NCBI GenBank assembly: GCA_027065245.1
Contig: JAMOOS010000195.1
Coordinates: forward strand, 1-10,109
DNA: 10,109 nucleotides
Direction: 5' to 3'
DNA from: Desulfuromonadaceae bacterium
Lineage (GTDB): Bacteria > Desulfobacterota > Desulfuromonadia > Desulfuromonadales > Desulfuromonadaceae
Part shown: one piece after another, positions 1-6,701 of the stretch
Layout: each line of letters starts with the position of its first letter
How positions within the stretch are numbered: position 1 is the first letter of the stretch
Notes under the pieces: model-generated
Seen by the model: the letters and a program-made list of their open reading frames with translations, nothing else
The model's database searches: none
What the model was told of the DNA's origin: nothing
Position numbers and translations under genes: made by a program

Positions 1-1063
1 GGGCAACAAAGAACAGCGTCTCCTTCACCACGGTGTTGATATCGAGATAATCGCGCTGGGGCGAACCGGGGCGACCGAAATTGAGCAGATCGGTAGCGGT
101 TTTATTAAGACGGTCAATCTGCGCCAAGACATCCTGCACCACCTGATGGCGCGGGTCGTCGGGGGAAAAATCGTCGGCCAGCACGTTGATGGCACCACTC
201 ATACCAGCGAGGGGATTTTTAATCTCGTGAGCCATGCCGGTGGCCATCTCGCCGATGGAAGCCAGGCGATCAGCGCGTTCCATCTGTTTGAAGTGCAACT
301 CCTGCAACTCTTTTCTGGCCAGCGCCAGATTCTCCACCATGGAGTTGAAGCGCTGCATCATATAGGCAATCTCGTCATTGTGCTTCGGCTGCAGGCGCAC
401 AGTCAGATCGCCATCCTCCACCTCAGCCATCCGCCTGGCAATAAGCTGAATGGGCGCACATACCTGACGCATAAGGATGAGCGCAATACCGGCCGACAGC
501 GCCAATATGATAAAAATCATCGACAACAAAAAACAACGCGACGAGATTTCCAGCTTCTGCATGGTTTCGCGCATGGAGTAAGTTATGCACAGCACACCGA
601 GAACCTGCTTCTGCTTGCCGTGGCACTCCTGGCACAGCGGCCGGGTACGGATAGGGCGCATCACACTCAGCACCTCTTCGCCGTTTTCCTTCAGCAGACC
701 GGCATCTTCGCCGTTGCTATACAGAGACAGGGTATGCGGAGAAACGCTGTGATTAATCTCTGCAGAGATGGATGAATTTACCACCCGGCCATCACGCGGA
801 TCAAAGATACGGATTCCCAGCAGGCTGGGATTGTGGGCGATAAACTTCAGCGCTTTATGCAACCGTTGCGGATCGCCAGTACATTTGGAGTTAAAAATAA
901 CGCTCTCGATGGTGGACATGAGAATTTTGGCGCCATTGGTAGTCATGGCGATCATATTCTCATGGTCGCGCTTGAAGTGAAAGGCGGTGAACATGCCGAT
1001 GCCGACAGTGAGCAACACCACGTTCATGGCAACAACGCGAAAAACAAGACTCTTTCTAAACAC
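1..1063 (-). CDS. Sensor histidine kinase with a c-type heme (CXXCH) periplasmic sensor domain and HAMP, partial (3' end off the left edge)
   Basis: Membrane two-component sensor kinase; 354 codons are visible and the ATP-binding half lies beyond the window. My reading of the minus strand is open from 1063 to the edge. TM helix 1 is at residues 8-28. A periplasmic segment (about 30-175) ends in a single heme-c attachment motif CQECH at 144-148, followed by GKQKQVLGVL, as in heme-binding sensor domains of Geobacter-type kinases and chemoreceptors. TM helix 2 is at about 178-198, HAMP at about 199-250, then the dimerisation H-box with phospho-acceptor His279 in MAHEIKNPLAG. The GTG at 1063 is preferred because AGGTG lies six bases upstream; an in-frame GTG at 1072 is the alternative. 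It is the last visible gene of the murI-gerMN-metH-hypothetical run, 19 bases after its neighbour. The heme suggests sensing of redox state or a small gas. That signal, and the partner regulator, are not visible. The kinase call is firm; heme attachment is inferred from the motif. Confidence 0.9.
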   Translation of the reverse strand, partial: MFRKSLVFRVVAMNVVLLTVGIGMFTAFHFKRDHENMIAMTTNGAKILMSTIESVIFNSKCTGDPQRLHKALKFIAHNPSLLGIRIFDPRDGRVVNSSISAEINHSVSPHTLSLYSNGEDAGLLKENGEEVLSVMRPIRTRPLCQECHGKQKQVLGVLCITYSMRETMQKLEISSRCFLLSMIFIILALSAGIALILMRQVCAPIQLIARRMAEVEDGDLTVRLQPKHNDEIAYMMQRFNSMVENLALARKELQELHFKQMERADRLASIGEMATGMAHEIKNPLAGMSGAINVLADDFSPDDPRHQVVQDVLAQIDRLNKTATDLLNFGRPGSPQRDYLDINTVVKETLFFVA

Positions 1064-1082
1064 CGCTGACACCTGTAATGGT

Positions 1083-1535
1083 TTAGGGATTTGAACGTCC
1101 GGCACTGAGATAGCTGAACACCAACTGCGCCAGTCCAGCGGCAGCGCTGTCACGCCGTGGCTCATCCGTCCTGGCAGTATCGCGCTGTTTTACCACTGCG
1201 GCCGCCGCTGATTTTGTCGGCTGCGGCTGCGGCGCCGCCAGGGTTTCTTCAACCGTATTGCCGCAACTGCACAGGCGCGCTATCTGCTCATCAAAATTAC
1301 CACTTTTGAGATCACGCAGCATCTGCTTGTGCTGCTCCTTCATCAGGGTTTCTACCCGAACAGCCAGATCGGCTGCACCGACAATCTCACTGTACGAAGT
1401 GGTCTGGCGCGCCAGGATAACCCCGCCGTGGTACAAAAGCGAGGTGATCTGCGCCTTTTTGACGCCACTGTCCTCGGTCTGGATATGAAACATCTGTTCC
1501 TTGTAGCAGAAGTTGTGATTAAAGCCACCGACCAT
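1083..1535 (-). CDS. Conserved small hypothetical protein (FNHN...HIQTEDSG family), 150 aa
   Basis: Function unknown. The N-terminal 85 residues look like a small folded domain: MVGGFNHNFCYKEQMFHIQTEDSG (read in two pieces, residues 1-12 and 13-24), then LLYHGGVILARQTTSY (34-48) and LMKEQHKQMLRDL (64-76). I recall similar short proteins from Geobacter and other deltaproteobacteria, always uncharacterised. A CSCG motif follows at about 89-92, then an Ala/Pro/Gln/Lys-rich, probably disordered stretch (about 99-132), and a short hydrophobic C-terminal segment LAQLVFSYL. The ATG at 1535 is chosen because GGGAGGT lies six bases upstream, overlapping the metH stop region; a TTG two codons earlier would sit too close to that site. 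There are 13 bases between metH and this start and 19 bases before the sensor kinase, so it is co-transcribed with both. No signal peptide is visible, so it is probably cytoplasmic. Confidence 0.85.
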   Translation of the reverse strand: MVGGFNHNFCYKEQMFHIQTEDSGVKKAQITSLLYHGGVILARQTTSYSEIVGAADLAVRVETLMKEQHKQMLRDLKSGNFDEQIARLCSCGNTVEETLAAPQPQPTKSAAAAVVKQRDTARTDEPRRDSAAAGLAQLVFSYLSAGRSNP

Positions 1536-1548
1536 CGTCAACCTCCCG

Positions 1549-3987
1549 TCAACCGTTGCGTCCAGCCAGCAGCGCCTTGATTTTGCTCACCGCCTCCAGG
1601 GCGTCCTCTGCGTACAAATCGGCGCCGATCTCGTCGGCATACTCCTGTGACACCACCGCTCCGCCCACCATGGTAAACACCTTAACCCCGGCCTGGCGCA
1701 AAGCGTCAACAGTAATCTGCATCTGTTGCAAAGTTGTGGTCATCAGCGCCGACAGGCCGACGGCATCCACCTTCTCTTCCAGCGCCCGCGCCACAATGGT
1801 GGCGGCGGAGACATTCTTGCCTAGATCGATCACCTCAAAGCCGTGATTTTCCAGCAGGGTACAGACGATATTTTTGCCGATGTCGTGGATATCACCCTCC
1901 ACCGTAGCCATCATGATCCGGCCCAGACTCTCGCTCTGATGTCCCTGCATCTCCTGCTTGAGTCGGGCGAAGGCGGTCTTCATGGTTTCGGCGCTAAGCA
2001 GCACCTGGGGCAGAAAAACGCGGTTGTCGCCAAAACGCTTGCCCACCTCCTCCAATCCGGCCAGCAACCCTTCGTTGCTGATCTGCAGCACATCAAGCCC
2101 TGCGGCCAGGGCCTGTTCCACCAGCGCCACCACACCGTCCTTATCGCCATCGATGATCGCTTTGGCCAGGCGCGAACGGATGGAATCGTCACTGAAATCG
2201 GCGCCGCTGGCGCTGGCGGCGCTGGCGGTGGCACCGGTTTCCACACTGAATACCTGCCCGGCATAGTGACTGATATAACTTTCGGCGCGCTCATCCTTGC
2301 CGGTAAGCACCATGGCGCTGTGAAATGCCCCCATCATAATCGATTCTTTGGGATTGATGATGGCGACACTCAAGCCGGCCTCTAAAGCGATGGAGAAAAA
2401 CATTGCCGATAACAGCGGCCGGTTGGGCAGGCCGAAAGAGATATTGCTCACCCCCAGCACCGTGGCAATGCCCCGCCCCGTAAGTTCGCGAATGGCATGC
2501 AGCGTTTCCTGTGCCTGCGCCTGCTCAGCGGACACGGTAAGAGCCAGGCAGTCGATGACGATGTCACAGCGGGGAATCCCCATGGCAGTGGCCCGCTCGA
2601 TAATCCGTTCGGCGATAGCTACCCGACCGGCGGCGCTGTTGGGAATCCCCTTCTCATCCAGCGCCAGGCCGATGAGCGCCGCGCCGTATTTATATGCCAG
2701 AGGCAATATGGCGTTGAGACTTTTCTCCTCGCCGTTGACAGAGTTGATCAACACCTTGCCGTCGGCGGCCTTCAGGCCGCGCTCCAGCGCGGCGGGGTCG
2801 GAAGAATCGAGCACCAGCGGCGTGGTGCACACCCCGTTGATGGCAAACACCGCCCGTTCCAGCGCCAGCGGCTCATCCACGCCGGGCGCGCCGCAATTGA
2901 CATCCAGCAAAGTGGCACCGGCCTCGCTCTGCTGCTGTGCTTCGCGGCGGATATAGGCGGTTTTCCCCTCACGCAGCTCGGCACTGTATTTCTTTTTGCC
3001 GGTGGGATTGATCCGCTCACCGATGATGGCGCACGGCTGCTCCACCCCCACGGCGGTAACCTGGGTGCGGCTGGCCAGGTAACAGCGCCGCGACGGCGGA
3101 TTCCAGCTGTGATCAAGCCGGTCCAGTCCGGCACGCATGGCGCGGATATGCGCCGGCGTGGTACCGCAGCAGCCGCCGATAACCCGCACACCCAGCTCAA
3201 TGAGGCGCTGATGATGCTCCACCATCTCCTGCGGGCTGGCGGGAAAAGTAGTTATACCGTCGATGAGCACCGGCAGACCGGCGTTGGCCTGCACAATCAG
3301 CGGCGCGGCACAGACACTGCGCATCTGTTCCATAACCTCCACCATGCCGTCGATGCCCATGCCGCAGTTGGTGCCGATCACATCGACACGCAACCCTTCC
3401 AGAATCACCGCCGCCGCCTGTGGCGGCGTCCCCAGCACAGTGCGCCCCCCTTCGTCAAAGGTCAGCATGGCCATTACCGGCAGATCACACACCTCGCGGC
3501 AGGCGATAACCGCCGCTTTGAGTTCACGGATATCAAGGAAGGTCTCACAGGTGAGCAGATCGGCGCCACCGGCCACCAGTCCGCGCACCTGTTCGGCAAA
3601 TATATCCACCATCTCGTCAAAAGAGGCGTCACCCACCGGCTCGACAAAGCGCCCCGTGGGGCCGATACTGCCAGCGGCAAAATCGTTGACCGGATCGGCC
3701 AGAGACTGGCGCGCCAGCTCCATACCGCGGGCGTTAACCTCGTAGACCTTGTCCTCCAGGCCGTAGTGCCCCAATTTACTGCGCGTACCGCCAAAGGTGT
3801 TGGAGACGATGATCTGCGCTCCGGCAGCGGCATATTCGCGGTGCACCCCGGCAACAACGTCGGCGGCGTCCAGGTTCATCTGCTCCGGGCAGCCGCCCGC
3901 CGCCAGACCGCGCTCCTGCAACATGGTGCCCATGGCACCGTCGAGGATGAGAATCCGCTGCTGTATGGTATCGTTGAATCTGCTCAT
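1549..3987 (-). CDS. metH: Cobalamin-dependent methionine synthase, short form (no reactivation domain), 812 aa
   Basis: Transfers a methyl group from 5-methyltetrahydrofolate through cob(I)alamin to homocysteine, giving methionine; cytoplasmic. Domains in order: homocysteine-binding zinc barrel (about 8-290) with zinc ligands Cys208 (GTNCGMG) and Cys273/Cys274 (GGCCGT); pterin-binding barrel (about 315-575) with GERINPTGKK, LDSSDP, NSVNGE and LGVSNISFG; an Ala/Ser-rich linker (586-598); cobalamin cap helices (about 600-685); and a Rossmann B12 domain with DIHDIG, where His701 is the expected cobalt ligand, plus SAL (746-748) and MVGG (773-776). The chain ends there. The roughly 330-residue AdoMet/flavodoxin reactivation domain of the E. 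coli type is absent, as in many anaerobes, so reactivation must come from another protein. The start at 3987 is one base after the gerMN stop (TAGcATG), which fits translational coupling. In-frame upstream codons at 4008 and 4050 would overlap gerMN and add non-family residues. Confidence 0.97.
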   Translation of the reverse strand: MSRFNDTIQQRILILDGAMGTMLQERGLAAGGCPEQMNLDAADVVAGVHREYAAAGAQIIVSNTFGGTRSKLGHYGLEDKVYEVNARGMELARQSLADPVNDFAAGSIGPTGRFVEPVGDASFDEMVDIFAEQVRGLVAGGADLLTCETFLDIRELKAAVIACREVCDLPVMAMLTFDEGGRTVLGTPPQAAAVILEGLRVDVIGTNCGMGIDGMVEVMEQMRSVCAAPLIVQANAGLPVLIDGITTFPASPQEMVEHHQRLIELGVRVIGGCCGTTPAHIRAMRAGLDRLDHSWNPPSRRCYLASRTQVTAVGVEQPCAIIGERINPTGKKKYSAELREGKTAYIRREAQQQSEAGATLLDVNCGAPGVDEPLALERAVFAINGVCTTPLVLDSSDPAALERGLKAADGKVLINSVNGEEKSLNAILPLAYKYGAALIGLALDEKGIPNSAAGRVAIAERIIERATAMGIPRCDIVIDCLALTVSAEQAQAQETLHAIRELTGRGIATVLGVSNISFGLPNRPLLSAMFFSIALEAGLSVAIINPKESIMMGAFHSAMVLTGKDERAESYISHYAGQVFSVETGATASAASASGADFSDDSIRSRLAKAIIDGDKDGVVALVEQALAAGLDVLQISNEGLLAGLEEVGKRFGDNRVFLPQVLLSAETMKTAFARLKQEMQGHQSESLGRIMMATVEGDIHDIGKNIVCTLLENHGFEVIDLGKNVSAATIVARALEEKVDAVGLSALMTTTLQQMQITVDALRQAGVKVFTMVGGAVVSQEYADEIGADLYAEDALEAVSKIKALLAGRNG
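2206..2227. repeat. Short GCTGGCG direct repeats inside metH (Ala/Ser linker)
   Basis: Three copies of GCTGGCG begin at 2206, 2212 and 2221 on the plus strand. On the coding strand they encode the small Ala/Ser residues of the flexible linker between the pterin-binding and B12-binding halves of MetH (residues about 586-598). This is low-complexity linker coding, in frame and without disruption, and I attach no separate function to it. Confidence 0.6.
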
Positions 3988-3988
3988 G

Positions 3989-4600
3989 CTAGTGTATCTG
4001 CTCTCCATTCTGCGGGCTGGCGTCATCAAGAGTCTGCACCTCGCTGTCACGCTGCACCCAGGAAAAATCGGCCATCACCGGTCGGCGCAGGTCAACATGC
4101 CCGCGCAAAGTAGCTACCGCCTTGCCCTCAACGGCGATAATCAACTCACGAATATAGGGGTAGTTCGCCGCCAGAGTATCACACAACGCCCGTACCGTAA
4201 GCAACTCGCTGCTGCACCCGCCGGGATGATAATCTATCAGGGCACGGTTAAAATCGAGCCGCGCGGTGTTGCCCTCTATAAGCACGCCCAGTAACTGTGT
4301 CTGCGGCGGCAACACCGGCACATTGCCGTGGCGCGATCCGGCGATAAGTTCGCGCACCAGCAAAGTGATACCGTCTTCATCCCGTTCACACTCACGAACA
4401 GCGCGGGTTTCCTGCACCAGATAGGGAGAATCCACGGTACCGAAATACACCACCACATCACGCAATACCTGATTCTTCGGCGGCGGTGGTGGCGCAACCT
4501 TGTGGCGTTGCGGCAGATTAAACGGATTACGCACCAGCGCTACTCCGGCGACGAACGCCACCAGCGCCAGGGTCAGCACAATAAAAACAATCCTTTTCAT
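3989..4600 (-). CDS. Membrane-anchored GerMN-domain protein, 203 aa
   Basis: A GerMN-domain protein (the fold named after the sporulation/germination protein GerM), here in a Gram-negative setting and probably periplasmic. Residues 1-23 (MKRIVFIVLTLALVAFVAGV onward) form an uncleaved signal anchor, followed by a Pro-rich spacer (APPPPPK, 36-42). The GerMN domain spans about 47-165: DVVVYFGTVDSPYLV strand, a LLVRELIAG helix, LLGVLIEGNTARLDFN, ELLTVRALCDTLAANYP and ELIIAVEGKAVATLRGHVDL. The precise biochemical role of the family is not settled; location beside murI suggests cell-wall work. The ATG at 4600 begins with the charged MKR expected before a signal anchor. An in-frame extension back to 4768 would run through murI and is rejected. 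Spacing is 13 bases after the murI stop, and the stop lies one base before metH. Domain call good, role uncertain. Confidence 0.87.
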   Translation of the reverse strand: MKRIVFIVLTLALVAFVAGVALVRNPFNLPQRHKVAPPPPPKNQVLRDVVVYFGTVDSPYLVQETRAVRECERDEDGITLLVRELIAGSRHGNVPVLPPQTQLLGVLIEGNTARLDFNRALIDYHPGGCSSELLTVRALCDTLAANYPYIRELIIAVEGKAVATLRGHVDLRRPVMADFSWVQRDSEVQTLDDASPQNGEQIH

Positions 4601-4613
4601 AACACGCCCCCGC

Positions 4614-5417
4614 TCACAACGCCACCCGCTGCACATCATCGAGTCTGGCGCCAAGAAACGCCTCGCCCACGCGGACAAAGCGCTGCGGCACATCGGTAAC
4701 ATAAAAACGCCACCAACTATGCACTCCCGGGTTGAGCAATCCCGCCCGCTTAAGGGTAGCACGCACACAACGCGCTGTTTCCTGTGCCGAATCTACCATA
4801 CGCACCGCAGACGGCAACACCATTTTAAGCGTTGGTTTAAGCAGAGGATAATGGGTACAGCCCAGCACCAGCACATCCATGCCGCTGTCGAGCAGTGGCG
4901 CCAGATATTCCCGCGCCGCCAGACGCGCCACCTCGTGCTCCGCCCAACCCTCTTCGGCCAGAGGAACAAACAGCGGACAGGCGGCGCAAACCGTCTTAAT
5001 ATGCGGATCGAAGCGCCGTATAGCCTGGGGATAGGCATCGCTGTTGATGGTGCCTTCGGTACCGATAATACCCACCGTGCCGCTGCAACTCAAGCGCAGA
5101 GCGGCGCGCGCTCCCGGTTCAATAACGCCGATCACCGGCACATCCAGACGGCGGCTCAGCAACTCCAGCGCCACCGACGAAGCGGTATTACACGCCACAA
5201 CCACCATCTTCACCTGCTGGCGCAACAGAAAAGCGGCCGCTTCTGTGGCATAACCACTTACCGTTTCGGCACTTTTGGTGCCATACGGCACCCGTGCCGT
5301 ATCACCTAGATAGATGAGGTTCTCGCCGGGCATCAAGCGATGCAACTCCTGCAACACCGTCAGGCCGCCCACACCGGAATCGAATACCCCTATAGGTTGC
5401 TGTACTGTCAAATCCAT
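4614..5417 (-). CDS. murI: Glutamate racemase, 267 aa
   Basis: Interconverts L- and D-glutamate without a cofactor, supplying D-Glu for peptidoglycan in the cytoplasm. Diagnostic motifs: IGVFDSGVGGLTV near the N terminus (Asp13, Ser14), LGDTARVPYG (38-46), VACNTASS with catalytic Cys76, and LGCTHYPLL with the second catalytic Cys187 plus His189. Full length for the family and intact. First gene of the minus-strand operon that continues with the GerMN gene and metH. The ATG at 5417 is used, but its ribosome site is poor: the AAAAAGGG run touches the start codon. A TTG two codons later (5411) would sit six bases from that GGG and cannot be ruled out; it costs only two residues. A good sigma70-like promoter lies about 40 bases upstream. 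Confidence 0.97.
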   Translation of the reverse strand: MDLTVQQPIGVFDSGVGGLTVLQELHRLMPGENLIYLGDTARVPYGTKSAETVSGYATEAAAFLLRQQVKMVVVACNTASSVALELLSRRLDVPVIGVIEPGARAALRLSCSGTVGIIGTEGTINSDAYPQAIRRFDPHIKTVCAACPLFVPLAEEGWAEHEVARLAAREYLAPLLDSGMDVLVLGCTHYPLLKPTLKMVLPSAVRMVDSAQETARCVRATLKRAGLLNPGVHSWWRFYVTDVPQRFVRVGEAFLGARLDDVQRVAL

Positions 5418-5455
5418 CCCTTTTTAATTTATTGTCCGCCCCTGACGGGTGAGCG

Positions 5456-5484
5456 ATGATAGGCGCAAACCGCTAATGAGTCAA
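5456..5484 (-). promoter_or_regulatory. Predicted sigma70 promoter for the murI-gerMN-metH operon
   Basis: On the minus strand, TTGACT (5484-5479) and TATCAT (5461-5456) are separated by exactly 17 bases. Each hexamer matches the consensus at five of six positions. Transcription would begin near 5449, giving a leader of about 30 bases before murI. It is the best promoter match I found in the window. Confidence 0.72.
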
Positions 5485-5493
5485 GGAAATCAG

Positions 5494-5528
5494 ACCATTT
5501 CACACTTGTATTTACCGGGCAAAATGGT
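5494..5528. repeat. Inverted repeat ACCATTT-N21-AAATGGT in the divergent murI / membrane-protein region
   Basis: Perfect 7-base arms at 5494-5500 and 5522-5528 surround the proposed -35 of the rightward promoter, and the right arm ends on the first base of its -10. Centre-to-centre distance is 28 bases. This could be an operator, but arms this short can arise by chance. Confidence 0.35.
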
Positions 5529-5533
5529 ATTCT
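5506..5533 (+). promoter_or_regulatory. Possible extended -10 promoter for the membrane-protein / diheme-cytochrome pair
   Basis: TTGTAT (5506-5511), a 16-base spacer, then TATTCT (5528-5533) preceded by TGG, which gives the TGn extension. The -35 is weak (three of six) and the -10 moderate (four of six). Transcription would start near 5540, about 50 bases before the ATG at 5589. Confidence 0.4.
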
Positions 5534-5588
5534 GTCGAGATATTTTTTCAACACAAACAATTAGACAATCTACACAATGAGGTACTCC

Positions 5589-5912
5589 ATGAATGAGATG
5601 ATGGCTACATTCATGAATTGGATTCAGCAATTTGAAACCAGCAAGGTAGTCGCCTACATCCACCAGCTTGATCCTTTGCATAATACCGGATTTCTCGTGG
5701 TCGTGGCACTGTTTGTCTTGGTATGTCTATTTATGAAGTGGCGCATCCTGTTAAGTTGTACTATCAGCCTGGCGGCATTGCTCACCCTGGTAACCATAGT
5801 AAGCGAACAGGGCACCGACGCGCAAAACTCCGACAGCATGTTCATGTTTATCGGCGGCGGTGCGGTAATTGTATTCTTCCTGCTTTACACAGTATTCATG
5901 CGCGGCGAGTAG
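5589..5912 (+). CDS. Small three-helix integral membrane protein, 107 aa, unknown function
   Basis: I do not recognise a characterised family. The protein has an amphipathic N-terminal stretch (MNEMMATFMNWIQQF) and then three likely membrane helices at about 34-50, 52-71 and 84-104. A polar loop EQGTDAQNSDS (73-83) lies between helices 2 and 3, and helix 3 holds a GGG (89-91). There are no cysteine pairs or conserved histidines suggesting a cofactor (the single His25 and His31 are in the N-terminal part). The ATG at 5589 is preferred because GAGG lies six bases upstream; the ATG at 5577 contains part of that site and would add four residues. The next gene, a diheme cytochrome, starts 34 bases later on the same strand, so the two are probably co-expressed, and this protein may anchor or partner the cytochrome. 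That pairing is an inference from position. Confidence 0.8.
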   Translation: MNEMMATFMNWIQQFETSKVVAYIHQLDPLHNTGFLVVVALFVLVCLFMKWRILLSCTISLAALLTLVTIVSEQGTDAQNSDSMFMFIGGGAVIVFFLLYTVFMRGE

Positions 5913-5946
5913 CAACTCTCCTCCCGGCGCTCAGGACAAAACAGAT

Positions 5947-6204
5947 ATGACAAAACGCGATATTATCACTATTGGCATCGGCGTGGCCGTGGTAACGGTA
6001 CTACTGGCGGCGCCACCGGAAACCACCCCCCACCTGCCCGGCGATTCCACCCACGCCCGTTTCCGCGCCATTGCGCACGAACAGGGCAAAAAGGCCGCCG
6101 AAAAATTTTGCAAAAACTGCCACGGCAAAGCAGGCATGGAATTCTCCAAGGACCATCCCGATCCCAACCGCTGCCTGTTCTGCCACAAGCTTACACCGCA
6201 ATAG
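5947..6204 (+). CDS. Small membrane-anchored diheme c-type cytochrome, 85 aa
   Basis: An electron-transfer protein with two heme-c attachment motifs, CKNCH at 55-59 and CLFCH at 76-80, separated by a short charged spacer. Residues 5-21 (DIITIGIGVAVVTVLLA) form an N-terminal membrane anchor or signal peptide, so the heme domain should lie in the periplasm. The whole heme domain is only about 45 residues, smaller than classical mono- or diheme cytochromes. The ATG at 5947 follows AGGAC by about nine bases and gives the expected MTKR charged start before the anchor; a longer reading frame upstream overlaps the preceding gene out of frame and is rejected. It sits 34 bases after the three-helix membrane gene and converges on arsC with 16 bases between stops. 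Electron donor and acceptor are unknown. Confidence 0.88.
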   Translation: MTKRDIITIGIGVAVVTVLLAAPPETTPHLPGDSTHARFRAIAHEQGKKAAEKFCKNCHGKAGMEFSKDHPDPNRCLFCHKLTPQ

Positions 6205-6220
6205 CCCGGCTGCACGGCAC

Positions 6221-6649
6221 TCATATCTCCTCTATCAATCGATCCAGCCCGGCGACAAAAGCGCGAATCTCATCGCGCACGCGCCGATAGCAGTCTAGTT
6301 TTTCCTCCGGATCATTCAGATTTCCTGCCAGCGCCGGCGGATCGTCAAAGCCGTGATGTATCACCCGCGCCACACCGGCAAACAGCGGACAGCGCTCACG
6401 GGCGCTGCCGCACACGGTAATCACCAGATCCATCTCATCCGCTACGGCATCGATCAATTTGGAATGGTGCCAGGAGATATCCACCCCGGCCTCAGCCATC
6501 ACCTGCACCGCCAACGGATTGAGACCGTGACATTCCACCCCGGCGGAATACGCCTGCAGCCAGTCACCGTGAAGATGGCGCGCCCAGCCTTCGGCCATCT
6601 GGCTGCGACAGGAATTGCCGGTACACAAAAACAACACCCGCCGCTTCAT
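6221..6649 (-). CDS. arsC: Arsenate reductase, thioredoxin-coupled (LMW phosphatase fold), 142 aa
   Basis: Reduces arsenate to arsenite in the cytoplasm using a three-cysteine relay recharged by thioredoxin. The N-terminal P-loop is CTGNSCRS, with nucleophile Cys9 and Arg15 (CX5R). Relay cysteines Cys80 and Cys87 occur in VCGSARERCPLF, at the spacing of S. aureus ArsC (82 and 89), and the DDPP at 102-105 carries the general acid. These cysteines separate it from plain low-molecular-weight tyrosine phosphatases, the main alternative. The start at 6649 gives the family's usual MKRRVLFLCTGNSCR opening, but its ribosome site is weak. An in-frame GTG at 6697 directly follows AGGAGG and the rdgC stop, and would add 16 residues. 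Both suit translation coupled to rdgC. No arsR, arsenite pump or other ars gene is nearby. Confidence 0.9.
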   Translation of the reverse strand: MKRRVLFLCTGNSCRSQMAEGWARHLHGDWLQAYSAGVECHGLNPLAVQVMAEAGVDISWHHSKLIDAVADEMDLVITVCGSARERCPLFAGVARVIHHGFDDPPALAGNLNDPEEKLDCYRRVRDEIRAFVAGLDRLIEEI

Positions 6650-6701
6650 CCCGGCAGCCTGGCGTACTTTTTCGCTTCCATCCGCAGAATCCGACACCCT
6701 C

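Noticed and set aside
146..775. 209-codon plus-strand frame near the left edge
   Set aside because: Antisense to the histidine kinase, whose HAMP, H-box and CXXCH read cleanly on the other strand.
3988..4030. Cobalamin riboswitch ahead of metH
   Set aside because: Only one base separates gerMN from metH and no B12-box-like leader is present; nor is one visible in the short murI leader.
2497..4113. 538-codon open frame on the plus strand opposite metH
   Set aside because: Exactly antisense to a metH with all family motifs; the translated product is His/Gln/Arg-rich with no recognisable domain, a typical GC-rich shadow frame.
4601..4768. 56-residue N-terminal extension of the GerMN gene
   Set aside because: It would overlap the end of murI in another frame and hide the MKR signal anchor.
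5418..5588. Small minus-strand frames overlapping the start of the three-helix membrane gene
   Set aside because: Antisense to a better-supported gene with a proper ribosome site and membrane helices.
6190..6235. Shared terminator between the cytochrome and arsC
   Set aside because: The 16-base gap has no stable stem followed by a T-run on either strand.
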